NCBI GenBank assembly: GCA_046316495.1
Contig: JBKDAM010000078.1
Coordinates: 1 to 34,269 of the forward strand
Length of the DNA stretch: 34,269 nucleotides
Source of the DNA: M3007 sp046316495
GTDB lineage: Bacteria; Bacteroidota; Bacteroidia; Chitinophagales; Saprospiraceae
Reading direction: 5' to 3'
Shown: positions 8,701 to 16,698 of the stretch, in pieces
Position numbering within the stretch: position 1 is the first letter of the stretch
Layout: each line of letters begins with the position of its first letter
The notes under the pieces: generated by a model
Database searches by the model: none
What the model was told of the DNA's origin: nothing
What the model saw: the letters and a program-made list of their open reading frames with translations, nothing else
Position numbers and translations under genes: made by a program

Positions 8701-11700
8701 GTCCCTGAATTAGTCAACTGAGCCGAAAATGGAACTGGATACTGCAATAAACTGCCATAACCCGGCCCAGTCCATAAATACGTAATTCCAGGACCTTGAA
8801 TCGGAGTACCCAAGACTACGGGATCCCCTTCACAAGGACTCACTGCAGCCGCATTTACTACAGCAGCAACCGGAGCCTGTACCCGTACAAAAAGGGGTGC
8901 AGACAAAGCCGAAGCACAATCTAAATCCACCACCCGAACAAAATAATTATATTGGCCAGCTGCAGGATTATTGATTGCTAAATTAGGCTGAATTGTCGTC
9001 GCAATAAGTGAATCAATCCCATTCACATACCACTGATAACTAACACTAGTACCAGCATACGCGGCCGTTGTCAACGTGTATGATTGGCCAAGACAAACCA
9101 ATGCAGGGGCACCAGACAAAACAGGTTGCACAGGCAAACCAATCAGCTGTAACTGGGTAGAACCCACTGCGGTACAACCCGTAGGCCCCGTCACCGTCAC
9201 GGTATAAGTACCTTCCTGAAACAACTGCGCATTGACCAGAATCGGCGATTGCTCAAAGGAAGAAAACATGGGGCCACTCCAAGAAAATGTATAATTTATC
9301 GGATTCCCAGGTGGATTGGCAAATAACTGCGCCGTGCCACCTTCACAAATATTAGCAGAAGCGGACGTACTGATGTTCTCTGTTTCTACTCGAACTTGTG
9401 CCACACATGACCGGGAATTTCCCGAACTGTCCGTAACAGTTAGCGTAACTGGAATAATCTGTCCAGCAGCATTGCAGGTAAACAAGGTCTGAGAAAGCCC
9501 AAAGCTTAAGTTAGTCCCAGAACAATTGTCATTGCTCCCGTTGTTAACAAAGTCCGGTGTTAATACGTAAGGACCAGATCCCGTGAATGATACAAAAATG
9601 GTTCGATTCTGACAAATAGCCACCGGCTTAACGGTGTCTCTAACTACCAAAGCAAGCGTCTCTTCTGTGGTATTGCCCATCTGGTCGAGCGTCGAGAAGG
9701 AAACCGTATAGGTACCTGCGGGAAGCTGAGCCTGGGTTTGTTGGCCAACTACCTGTCCAGCCTGGACAATTACTTGCTGGCTATTTTTTATTTCATATTG
9801 CAATTCAGCATAATGGTATTCCAAAATTGCCTGCACCACGCTAATCCCATCATAATTTTGAGAATTCAATGTACCACAAGGCTGAATAAAGTCAGTATAG
9901 TTAATCGCATCGGTATTGGGGACTAACTTTATCTGGGCACTCCCATTAGCAGCCCAGGCATTTAACTGTGCCGCACTAACTGTAAGGACTGATTCATGAA
10001 AATTCGTACAAGCATTTATGGCCGTTCCAATCGTGGTTAAGCCTATAAAATTATTTTGCTCATCCAATACCCTAAAAAATTCTCCAAGATCGCTGTTGTC
10101 CCCCCTATGGCGAATTCGCAAGGTACCACTCGCAAACGCATTCGGGACCAACCCAGAAATTGTTAAAGTAGTGAGCTGTGGTACCATGCCCGCATTTGCA
10201 TTGGACTCAAATCGGACGTTCGTCAACTCAGAGCTTTTTGCCAAATAACCAGACAGATTACAATTCTCCACAATGGGTAGCAAAGGAACCGTCCAGTTCG
10301 AAATACAATCGGTCGAAGAGGTATAAGCGATCACAGGCTGCGCAGGCAATTGGATCGAGGGTGCCTCCACATCGTCAATCCGAACCACTGAACTGCTGGT
10401 CTGAGTATTTCCAGAACAATCCGACGCCTCGTACACTATGGTATGATATCCAATTGACAATTGAGTAGGTTGCACTGATGGGTATGAGACTTTAGGGCCT
10501 CCATCCACGGAGAAGGTAATGGATAAGGGAACTTGTGGATCCAAATATTCGTAAGCAACTTCTGCTCGAACCCGACGACCTGGACAGATTGGGTTGATCG
10601 CCGCCGGCCCTGTACCATTAGGAGCAAGTACCAATTGGATGGTCCCATCAGAAAGCCATTCGTTCACAATACTGGCAGGTAACGAAAAATTAGTCACACT
10701 ATTTCCACACTGCGCAGGACTAGGTGCCGTTTGTCCAATTAAATATCCCTGCTCACCATAAACCCGAAAAAATTCTTCCATTCCCTCCGCATCCGCGTTG
10801 TCCAAAGAAACCGTTAACACTGCTATACCCGAAATTGGTTGGGCTGGCGTGAGATTGGGCGCCGATAAGCTCAAATAAACAGTATCACAAACGGCATCAC
10901 TTGAGGGTGGGCCAGTAATCGGCATGGTGTCCCGAATAACAGCAAGCACCGGTAACACAGAGCAGCCATCTACCGCAGACAAAGGGGCAGGAATGGATAT
11001 TAGAGCTCCGCAAATACCAGGAGAATTGGATAGAACTACCGTATCCCGGGTGGTAATGCCGGGAGCTTGGGTGTCATTTATTTGTACCAACTGCGTATAG
11101 GTCCTGTTATTTCCACATTCGTCTGTAACGGTCCATTCTCGCTTCAGCTGATAATCTGCCCAGTGCTCACAAGAGCTTAAATCTGGATTGCGAACCTCCG
11201 TTTCTAAAAAACTAACCACCGGTGCCGCATCGCAATTATCCGTTAACGTGAACAAGGAAGAAGAATAAGGCGCTGGAATACTTTCACAGGAAACCGTAAT
11301 ATCCTCCGGAACCCCGCTAATCATCGGTGCAATCGTATCCACCACCTGGTAATTCCTACTGTAATATCCTTTATTTCCGCAAACATCCCTTGCCTCCCAT
11401 GTCACCACAATAGTGTAGTTGCTGCCACAACTGCCATCCAAAATGGCACGGCTAAATTCTACCGGAGTAGTTAGAATCGGACTACAATTGTCCTCCGCCG
11501 GAGGAATCGCTGCTACTAATGGTAAATTCTGGCAAGGAATCAAGGTGTCGGCCAATGCAATTGCAGCTGTCGGGGGGGTTAGATCCCGAACAGAGATCAA
11601 CTGGATTGCAACCCGGGTATTACCGCACTGATCCGTCGCCGTGTACCGCCTCGTTATTTCAAAATTATAATGGCCACAAACCGTAGGATCAGGGCTCCGA

Positions 11701-13604
11701 TTATTAAATGCAATGTAGTTGATACCTTGTAATACACCACAGATATCAGTGGCTTGTACCTCAGAACCAATCACTGGCAAGGGTAAGAGCTGAAAACTGT
11801 CACAACCTACGGTGAAATTAGCCGGCACGAGCGTAAACTGCGGAGCAACCGTATCTCGTATCAAAAAAACCTGTGTACGGCTTCCTACATTCCCACAAGC
11901 ATCCATAGCAGTCCAAAAAACCCTCAAACTGTAATTGCCAGAACAAATCGTATCGGCAAACTGGGTGGTATAGGTTGCTACAAGACCCTGACTGCAATTG
12001 TCCGTTACCGTAGCCGAAAAAGAACTGGGAATAGGAGTTGGACAATAAATAGTAGTGGTGTCTGCAAATCCAATGATCATCGGCGCAGTTGTATCAATCA
12101 ACTGAAAACGAGATACATTCTCCCCAATATTCCCACATTGGTCTGCAGCCCGAAAGGTAACATCCACAAACCAGGCACAATCGTTCTGGGGTATAGTTGG
12201 ATAAGGCCCCGAATTAAAACTACCAGTACCCGACTGTCCATCAGAACTAATGTATGAAAAATTAATCCAGCTGGTAGGGGAACAAGCATCTGCTACCGTG
12301 TTATTGCCGTGCTGATTGATCCAATTCACCAAATTTGACTGGTCATTTCCAGCCCCACACTCTTCGGTTACCGTGCCTACCGTGCCAACAACAGGGGAAA
12401 GGGTGTCCAACACCGCAAATCGGCCTTGTCCAACATACGCCTCATTACCGCAGGCATCGGTTGCATAAAAATCAACATCAAGATAGGCCCTGACATTGGA
12501 CAACACCTGATTGCCTACCTGAACCGTCCGACAAGCATTTACCGCTAATGAATCTGCCAATATTGTAAATAATTGCACAGAATCGTATTGAATCCCCCCA
12601 ATCTCCATAGTCCAGACGACAAAGGGCGAACAAGCCTCTGCAATCTGCGCATTTGCTTTGGATTGTATAAAAGACGATAATCGGACAGTATATTGATCAC
12701 AAAATGCAAAGGTGTCTTTGGGGGCTTGCAATACGGTGGGAGGATTGGTATCCGAACTTGAAAAAACGGCCGTAGTGCTTCGAAAAAAACCACAATTATC
12801 GGTTGCCGTGAACGTAACAGTGACGGGCACCGGACAGTCCGCCAGCGCGGGAGGCGCATTGTTGCTGTAGGATTGAATCCCTGACGCATCCACTGCTTTG
12901 AATACAGCCATCTGCTGTGCCAACCAATTCGTGTACGCACCAGGCAGCTCTTCACAAGGAGCAGATCCATTTTGAGGCAAAACCGTCAGTGTTGGCAAAA
13001 GTGAGTCCCTAAATACAGTGATGGTCTGGGTGTAAGTAGCAGCGTTTCCGGAGGAATCAGTCGCTACCCAGGTTCTTATAAAGGTACCCGATGAGCAAAT
13101 GGGTGGAGGAGTGGTCTGACTAAAAGTAGTCGTAATGGGCGTTTCACAATTGTCCATCACCGGAATAGCACCCAAAGGGGGCACCTGTACGATGGAATTG
13201 ACAAATAAAATGGAGGGGGTCGATGCCACATCAAATACGGGTGGCGTAACATCAACCATCACAGCAACATATGAAAACTGAAAAGAATGCCCCATATTAT
13301 CTGCTACATCCCAAAGCACGGGCACAGTTGACCCCAAAATCCACTCATCCGTATAGTTGAAGTTATTATCTGGTGAAAACTGACTAAGCGTTATGGTTGC
13401 ACCAACCGCAGAAGTCACGGTTGGGGGAGCACTGGAAATTTTCCCTAAACAGTTTGCATCAACGGCGATATGAGAGTTTGGATTGGCAGGTCCTGGAGGT
13501 AAAAAAACAAACGCATTTTGCTGCGCTTGAACAGGTGAAAAAATCCAACCAAACATCCAGCTGATAGCTGTCAGGCGAAATGGGGAAAATAACCGGTTTT
13601 GCAT
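5703..13604 (-). CDS. Giant secreted multi-domain protein with gliding-motility C-terminal domain
   Basis: A 2,633-residue cell-surface or secreted protein, probably an adhesin-like filament. A signal peptide ends near VQAQQ (about 27). Residues 30-1410 are an array of HYR/Ig-like modules joined at DTxxP-type boundaries (about eleven), with recurring TATDxCGN segments. Two homologous EFFRV modules interrupt it (about 900-1020 and 1126-1266). Residues 1418-2190 hold about nine modules with a C-x-G start and a YTVTV...GC end, as in PKD/Ig-like repeats. Three DTVVV-ended modules follow to about 2440, then a segment with FNILTND, and last the type-B sorting domain: TPNGDNVNDVF, IFNQWGDHVF, NWKGTYNGEDLPVGSYYY. 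The many cysteines fit an extracellular disulfide-rich protein. Ligand unknown. Confidence 0.88.
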   Translation of the reverse strand: MQNRLFSPFRLTAISWMFGWIFSPVQAQQNAFVFLPPGPANPNSHIAVDANCLGKISSAPPTVTSAVGATITLSQFSPDNNFNYTDEWILGSTVPVLWDVADNMGHSFQFSYVAVMVDVTPPVFDVASTPSILFVNSIVQVPPLGAIPVMDNCETPITTTFSQTTPPPICSSGTFIRTWVATDSSGNAATYTQTITVFRDSLLPTLTVLPQNGSAPCEELPGAYTNWLAQQMAVFKAVDASGIQSYSNNAPPALADCPVPVTVTFTATDNCGFFRSTTAVFSSSDTNPPTVLQAPKDTFAFCDQYTVRLSSFIQSKANAQIAEACSPFVVWTMEIGGIQYDSVQLFTILADSLAVNACRTVQVGNQVLSNVRAYLDVDFYATDACGNEAYVGQGRFAVLDTLSPVVGTVGTVTEECGAGNDQSNLVNWINQHGNNTVADACSPTSWINFSYISSDGQSGTGSFNSGPYPTIPQNDCAWFVDVTFRAADQCGNIGENVSRFQLIDTTAPMIIGFADTTTIYCPTPIPSSFSATVTDNCSQGLVATYTTQFADTICSGNYSLRVFWTAMDACGNVGSRTQVFLIRDTVAPQFTLVPANFTVGCDSFQLLPLPVIGSEVQATDICGVLQGINYIAFNNRSPDPTVCGHYNFEITRRYTATDQCGNTRVAIQLISVRDLTPPTAAIALADTLIPCQNLPLVAAIPPAEDNCSPILTTPVEFSRAILDGSCGSNYTIVVTWEARDVCGNKGYYSRNYQVVDTIAPMISGVPEDITVSCESIPAPYSSSLFTLTDNCDAAPVVSFLETEVRNPDLSSCEHWADYQLKREWTVTDECGNNRTYTQLVQINDTQAPGITTRDTVVLSNSPGICGALISIPAPLSAVDGCSVLPVLAVIRDTMPITGPPSSDAVCDTVYLSLSAPNLTPAQPISGIAVLTVSLDNADAEGMEEFFRVYGEQGYLIGQTAPSPAQCGNSVTNFSLPASIVNEWLSDGTIQLVLAPNGTGPAAINPICPGRRVRAEVAYEYLDPQVPLSITFSVDGGPKVSYPSVQPTQLSIGYHTIVYEASDCSGNTQTSSSVVRIDDVEAPSIQLPAQPVIAYTSSTDCISNWTVPLLPIVENCNLSGYLAKSSELTNVRFESNANAGMVPQLTTLTISGLVPNAFASGTLRIRHRGDNSDLGEFFRVLDEQNNFIGLTTIGTAINACTNFHESVLTVSAAQLNAWAANGSAQIKLVPNTDAINYTDFIQPCGTLNSQNYDGISVVQAILEYHYAELQYEIKNSQQVIVQAGQVVGQQTQAQLPAGTYTVSFSTLDQMGNTTEETLALVVRDTVKPVAICQNRTIFVSFTGSGPYVLTPDFVNNGSNDNCSGTNLSFGLSQTLFTCNAAGQIIPVTLTVTDSSGNSRSCVAQVRVETENISTSASANICEGGTAQLFANPPGNPINYTFSWSGPMFSSFEQSPILVNAQLFQEGTYTVTVTGPTGCTAVGSTQLQLIGLPVQPVLSGAPALVCLGQSYTLTTAAYAGTSVSYQWYVNGIDSLIATTIQPNLAINNPAAGQYNYFVRVVDLDCASALSAPLFVRVQAPVAAVVNAAAVSPCEGDPVVLGTPIQGPGITYLWTGPGYGSLLQYPVPFSAQLTNSGTYTLVISANGCPGIPATVNVVVRDRPEAPIILGESNVCVGSSVVLTAQPPIGNPFLWISPDADTLQVNGTNALTLGTVALADSGFWKVISVLNGCASPVSLPHLVSIQDYPIAVANANTPLCQGGVLYLEADVNNPNVTYSWSGPNNFMAFTAAPTHSVPATGNYTVTVSTPFGCQGISTVAVNVVPSPVITSVTSNAPSCVDGTSSIQLFHTLVSNNGPFSYTWTFPNGTISTDTFPVIPSATSAINGNYTLIVRDAFGCVSAPLTTTINVQDRPVMPIISQPVTMCEGPGVVLLIQNAQNYLNGNFVFIWETPQGQQVTVEPSLSLPATTINNEGNYSVQVLRGDCLSNASAPVFLDIIPKPAPPVVQVNSPVCEGATLQFVSTVPPGVVVDTWTWEGPASFANTAGNTANPTRSPVELSYAGVYTVRVTANGCISEPTEPIVVQVKPRPLTPVALSDGNVCRDQADTLVLRVASGSQTPLATYQWINNFTQLPLDVPSLSPTYTISDLSSLAVGQNPFRVVAILDGCVSFPSFIVSVVMDTIPNVQAVTAQDYTACDNLGVAYLGASFTSIGVGRWTQVGGPSTTVLDPSSTGTQAGPVSAGNTYSYEWSLSNGACKNFSRDTLNILVVSPEPAIAMADVDTCFATGVQLRATQGTFFQGSWSQPASQAQIQPPIVIADPTSPTTMVTGLPAGASNFYYFIWTVNSLACDIDRDTVVVRVIGTKPNAGPNRAVCTDDDCVNLQASPLLPSETGLWKSLQSNISFTAAGSSATEACGLFPGENTFIWETNGGLCGNLSRDTVVLTYEQTPVALPDTVQVDFGTPIDFNILTNDLVPNSYSVNVISRPSSGILTNNGAGNFNYLPDVTYTGIEEMIYRICNLNCTDTVVASQCDVSNVVFEIGGATDCEIPSLITPNGDNVNDVFFIPCLNCADCLLDNELTIFNQWGDHVFHAKPYQQNWKGTYNGEDLPVGSYYYVLKYVSSGSVQTRTGFIIVQR
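9805..10225 (-). repeat. Second copy of a duplicated EFFRV module in the giant protein
   Basis: Residues about 1126-1266 of the giant protein align by eye with residues 901-1020. Shared landmarks are an acidic DN-x-D stretch, EFFRV..EQ..xIG.T, a central Cys, a Trp-x-x-(D/N)G-x-x-Q(I/L) stretch, LxPN, a Cys before the end and a closing A-x-x-EY. This copy contains RGD within RGDNSD. Confidence 0.65.
10545..10900 (-). repeat. First copy of a duplicated EFFRV module in the giant protein
   Basis: Residues about 901-1020: starts at VCDTVYLSLS, contains DNADAEGMEEFFRVYGEQ with LIGQT, and ends at VAYEY. It is homologous to the module at 9805-10225. Between the two copies lies one HYR-like module. 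Confidence 0.65.
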
Positions 13605-13711
13605 AAGCCATTACATTTGTACCCGATGTTGATTCAAAGGGGGAAAGGACGGGTATCGTTGTCTATGGAAAGTGGATTAAATATCGATGTTACAGATGGG
13701 GTTTTCCTCTG

Positions 13712-13744
13712 CAAAGATTAGGCCGTTTCTACAGTAAGACAAAA
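13712..13744 (-). promoter_or_regulatory. Candidate promoter of the giant gene and sprF-like operon
   Basis: On the minus strand TTTTG (13744-13740) is followed after 19 bases by TAATCTTTGC, close to the Bacteroidota TTTG-N19-TAnnTTTG arrangement but with one extra base in the -7 element. It overlaps the gltX stop codon and lies about 108 bp before the giant gene start. Confidence 0.4.
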
Positions 13745-15235
13745 TTTCAAGAAATTATTTAGCCTTAGAAGGGTTTCCTCTTTGCCCAAGGTAGCCGCTA
13801 GTTCAAAAACACCAGGCCCCTTCATCGTTCCAGCCAATGCCAACCGCAACAAGGGAAGCATCTCCCCAGGCTTTACCCCTTGCTCAGCAACAAAGGCTTT
13901 AAATACCTCTTCCTGCTCTATTGAAGTACCCTCTTGCGCAGCTTCATAGGCTGCTATCCAACGCTCAAACACAGGCGCAAGAGTAGATTTCCACTTTTTG
14001 GAAAGGGCCTCCATATCATACGTTGCCACGGTCTCAAATAAATACTGACCTTGATCCACAAAATCTTGAATGAACGTTACCCGCTCTTTCATTAAAGCTG
14101 CCACTTGCTCAAGGTACTCTTCACATACATCGTATTCATGGGCCTTCACATAGGGCCACATTAGCTGAGCCAACGTCTTATTATCCGTCGACTGAATATA
14201 CTTTTGGTTAAACCATTTAGCCTTTTCATAATCAAATCGAGCTCCTCCCTTGTTGATTTTTTCCAACGAAAAAGCCTGAATTAATTGCTCCATACTAAAG
14301 ATCTCCTGATCATCTTCCGGATGCCACCCTAACAACGCCAAAAAATTAACAACCGCCTCCGGCAAAAAGCCTGCCTCCCGGAATCCCATGGCCCGCTCTT
14401 CTTCCTTCTCCGAGTCCCAGCTCAATGGGAAAACAGGGAAACCAAATTTGGCACCGTCTCGCTTGCTTAACTTCCCATCACCCACAGGCTTTAAAATCAA
14501 GGGTAAGTGCGCAAAAACCGGCATTGTATCTTCCCAGCCCAAACCACGGTACAACAGCACGTGGTGCGCCGTCGAAGATAACCACTCCTCACCACGGATC
14601 ACATGGCTGATTTTCATCAAATGATCATCTACAATATTGGCCAAGTGGTAGGTCGGCATTCCATCCGCCTTCAACAACACCTTATCATCTAATAAGTCAG
14701 ACTGAAACTGTACCTCACCACGGATTAAATCCTGAATTACAATGCGTTGACCCGGTTCAATCTTCAAACGAATGACAGCTGGCACACCTTGTTCCAAAAG
14801 CGCCTTCACCTCCGCTTCCGAAAGAGCTAGACTGTTTCGAAGACCATTACGGGTATGACAATTGTAGGTAAAATTCTCTATTTCAGCACGTTTCGTTTCA
14901 AGCTCCTCAGGTGTGTCAAAAGCATAATAGGCATGACCACGCTCCAACAATTCCATCGCATATTGGTAGTAAATGGCTTTCCGGTCACTTTGACGGTACG
15001 GTCCATATTCCCCACCAAACCCCACTCCTTCATCGGGCACAAGACCTACCCAACGCAAGGCTTCAATAATATATTCCTCCGCTCCGGGAACAAATCGGGT
15101 CTGATCCGTGTCTTCTATTCGAAGAATAAACTGACCGCCAGTCTGGCGAGCCAAAAGGTAGTTGTATAAAGCAGTGCGAACACCACCAATGTGCAAAGTG
15201 CCTGTCGGAGAAGGCGCAAATCGAACTCTAACCAC
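13718..15235 (-). CDS. gltX: Glutamyl-tRNA synthetase
   Basis: A 505-residue class I aminoacyl-tRNA synthetase that charges tRNA-Glu in the cytoplasm. The HIGH-type motif is PSPTGTLHIGG (8-18) and the KMSKS-type motif is KLSKRDG near residue 256. RIEDTDQTRF (about 41-50) and the GEEWLSSTAHH segment are also typical of the family. The start used is GTG at 15235, giving MVRVRFAPSPTG, the normal N-terminus; no better ATG is available. It has its own promoter (15315-15345) and the downstream giant gene appears to have a separate one, so the two are probably not co-regulated. Confidence 0.96.
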   Translation of the reverse strand: MVRVRFAPSPTGTLHIGGVRTALYNYLLARQTGGQFILRIEDTDQTRFVPGAEEYIIEALRWVGLVPDEGVGFGGEYGPYRQSDRKAIYYQYAMELLERGHAYYAFDTPEELETKRAEIENFTYNCHTRNGLRNSLALSEAEVKALLEQGVPAVIRLKIEPGQRIVIQDLIRGEVQFQSDLLDDKVLLKADGMPTYHLANIVDDHLMKISHVIRGEEWLSSTAHHVLLYRGLGWEDTMPVFAHLPLILKPVGDGKLSKRDGAKFGFPVFPLSWDSEKEEERAMGFREAGFLPEAVVNFLALLGWHPEDDQEIFSMEQLIQAFSLEKINKGGARFDYEKAKWFNQKYIQSTDNKTLAQLMWPYVKAHEYDVCEEYLEQVAALMKERVTFIQDFVDQGQYLFETVATYDMEALSKKWKSTLAPVFERWIAAYEAAQEGTSIEQEEVFKAFVAEQGVKPGEMLPLLRLALAGTMKGPGVFELAATLGKEETLLRLNNFLKFCLTVETA

Positions 15236-15314
15236 GTTACCAAATATTTAACAATTAAATACACAGCTCGAACCAACCATTCCTAAAAATAAGCGGTCTT
15301 ACCAAAAAGAACTG

Positions 15315-15345
15315 CAAAAGTAGCGGTTTTTGTCACATTTTCCAA
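15315..15345 (-). promoter_or_regulatory. gltX: gltX promoter (-33 TTGG, -7 TACTTTTG)
   Basis: On the minus strand TTGG (15345-15342) is followed after exactly 19 bases by TACTTTTG (15322-15315), a full match to the Bacteroidota TAnnTTTG element with a TTG at the expected -33 distance. Predicted transcription starts about 70 bases before the GTG of gltX. Confidence 0.7.
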
Positions 15346-15348
15346 GCT

Positions 15349-16017
15349 ATGTACCTAGTTAAAACTCCCAAATTGATCCAGGCATTCATGCCAGCCCTTA
15401 CTTGGAAACTTCCAACAACGGAGCCCGTACTCTATCTAACGTTTGACGACGGACCTATTCCTGAGGTAACACCTTGGGTACTAGACACCCTTAAATCTTA
15501 TAACGCCCGTGCCACTTTTTTCTGCGTAGGAAATAATGTGGAAAAACACCCTGACTTATTTCAAAGGCTTCTCAATGAAGGTCACTCCATTGGAAACCAT
15601 ACGTTCTCCCACCTGAATGGTTGGGAAACAGAGAACATTCCCTATTTCAATAATATTCGCCGTTGTGCGCACTTGGTAAAAAGCCCGCTTTTCCGCCCTC
15701 CTTACGGTAGAATAACTCCCTCCCAACGCCAATTCCTCCTTCGCCACTACCAAATTGTAATGTGGGATGTACTGAGCGGCGACTTTGACCAAGACCTGTC
15801 ACCCGAACAATGCCTTAAAAATGTGGTTGATTCCGCTGGAAGAGGCTCTGTAATAGTACTCCATGATAGTATCAAGGCAGAACCTCGTCTGCGTTACGCT
15901 TTACCATTAATTCTAGAGCATTTTAGTAAAAGAGGATATCGTTTTGAAGCAATCCCGATGCTCCATACGCCCGTATCAAAATTTGAGTTGGAAGATTCCT
16001 CTACATTGGTGTCTTAA
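15349..16017 (+). CDS. Polysaccharide deacetylase (NodB/CE4 family)
   Basis: A 222-residue metal-dependent carbohydrate esterase that removes N- or O-acetyl groups from a polysaccharide such as peptidoglycan, chitin-like or exopolysaccharide. The NodB motifs are complete: TFDDGP (31-36) with Asp33 and Asp34, and NHTFSHL with metal ligands His84 and His88. RPPYG is at 116-120, WDVLSGDFD follows and IVLHDS is near the end. No cleavable signal peptide is obvious, although the N-terminal hydrophobic stretch is weak. It is divergent from gltX (113-bp gap) and convergent with mocA. The substrate cannot be told from sequence; a cell-wall or exopolymer role is inference. Confidence 0.9.
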   Translation: MYLVKTPKLIQAFMPALTWKLPTTEPVLYLTFDDGPIPEVTPWVLDTLKSYNARATFFCVGNNVEKHPDLFQRLLNEGHSIGNHTFSHLNGWETENIPYFNNIRRCAHLVKSPLFRPPYGRITPSQRQFLLRHYQIVMWDVLSGDFDQDLSPEQCLKNVVDSAGRGSVIVLHDSIKAEPRLRYALPLILEHFSKRGYRFEAIPMLHTPVSKFELEDSSTLVS

Positions 16018-16032
16018 GTTTGACGAGAATGG

Positions 16033-16080
16033 GATAAGCGCTACGTTTCCCCTCTTTAACAAGGGAGCTTAGTGCTTATC
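16033..16080. terminator. Candidate bidirectional terminator hairpin
   Basis: GATAAGCGCTA (16033-16043) pairs with TAGTGCTTATC (16070-16080) with one mismatch, and an inner TCCCCT / AAGGGA helix extends it. It lies between the convergent deacetylase and mocA and overlaps the mocA stop. T-runs are poor, so it is only moderately terminator-like. Confidence 0.5.
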
Positions 16081-16698
16081 ACTCCCAAAATATGGGTAAA
16101 TGTCCGGCTGTTCAAGCAGGCCCGCGTATTCCTCCGGGGTGTCAATATCCACCGCCCCAAGCTCAAATGGAACAGGAACACACTGCCCACTATACTTCTT
16201 AATCAATCTGTTAGCGCCCCGGTCCCCTTCCAATCCCAGCAATTCCTCAAATAATAACTTGGAGAATAGTGCCGGAACACCATTGGTTTGTCCATACTGG
16301 CTCGCTGTGATCAAGGGTCGCTCGCTGTGATGTGTGTCGAACAATTTGACTAAAAGTGAGCGGTTGATATACGGCTGATCGGACAATAAGATGAGCAATT
16401 GATCCATTTCCGGACAATATTCAAGGCTCTTTTGAAGGCCGTAAACAAGGCTACTTGCCATACCAGATGCCCAGTCAGGATTCACCACAATCCGGGTTGT
16501 TCCCGGATCAATCACAGTAGATATGGCCTCATTGGAGGCTCCCAATACCAAAACCGAACCACAAACAAGCAGCTCAGACACCAAATCAAGGGTATGTTGA
16601 AGCAGCGGTTTGCCCCGGTAGGGCAACAACTGTTTCGGCCGTCCCATTCTACTGGAACTCCCTGCAGCCAATATTAGCACACCCGTTTTGTTCCTCAT
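16069..16698 (-). CDS. mocA: Molybdenum cofactor cytidylyltransferase (MocA-like)
   Basis: A 209-residue nucleotidyltransferase with an N-terminal LILAAGSSSRMGRPKQLLPY (8-27), the NTP-binding signature of the MobA/MocA family. The ending GDRGANRLIKKY is typical of MocA. In the family it transfers CMP from CTP to Mo-molybdopterin to make the cytosine dinucleotide used by xanthine dehydrogenase-type enzymes. The ATG at 16698 overlaps the TGA of the XdhC gene by three bases (an ATGA junction), so translation is probably coupled. It is the last gene of the molybdoenzyme operon, which supports the MocA over the MobA (guanylyl) assignment. No separate mobA is seen. Confidence 0.85.
   Translation of the reverse strand: MRNKTGVLILAAGSSSRMGRPKQLLPYRGKPLLQHTLDLVSELLVCGSVLVLGASNEAISTVIDPGTTRIVVNPDWASGMASSLVYGLQKSLEYCPEMDQLLILLSDQPYINRSLLVKLFDTHHSERPLITASQYGQTNGVPALFSKLLFEELLGLEGDRGANRLIKKYSGQCVPVPFELGAVDIDTPEEYAGLLEQPDIYPYFGSDKH

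Noticed and set aside
6229..13000. Many open frames of 60-140 codons on both strands within the giant gene
   Set aside because: They are shadows of one continuous 2,633-codon frame with consistent module structure.
5703..13604. Possible CRISPR-like or DNA tandem repeat array because of the many repeats
   Set aside because: The repetition is at protein level with diverged DNA and module lengths near 70-110 residues; there are no identical short repeats with spacers.
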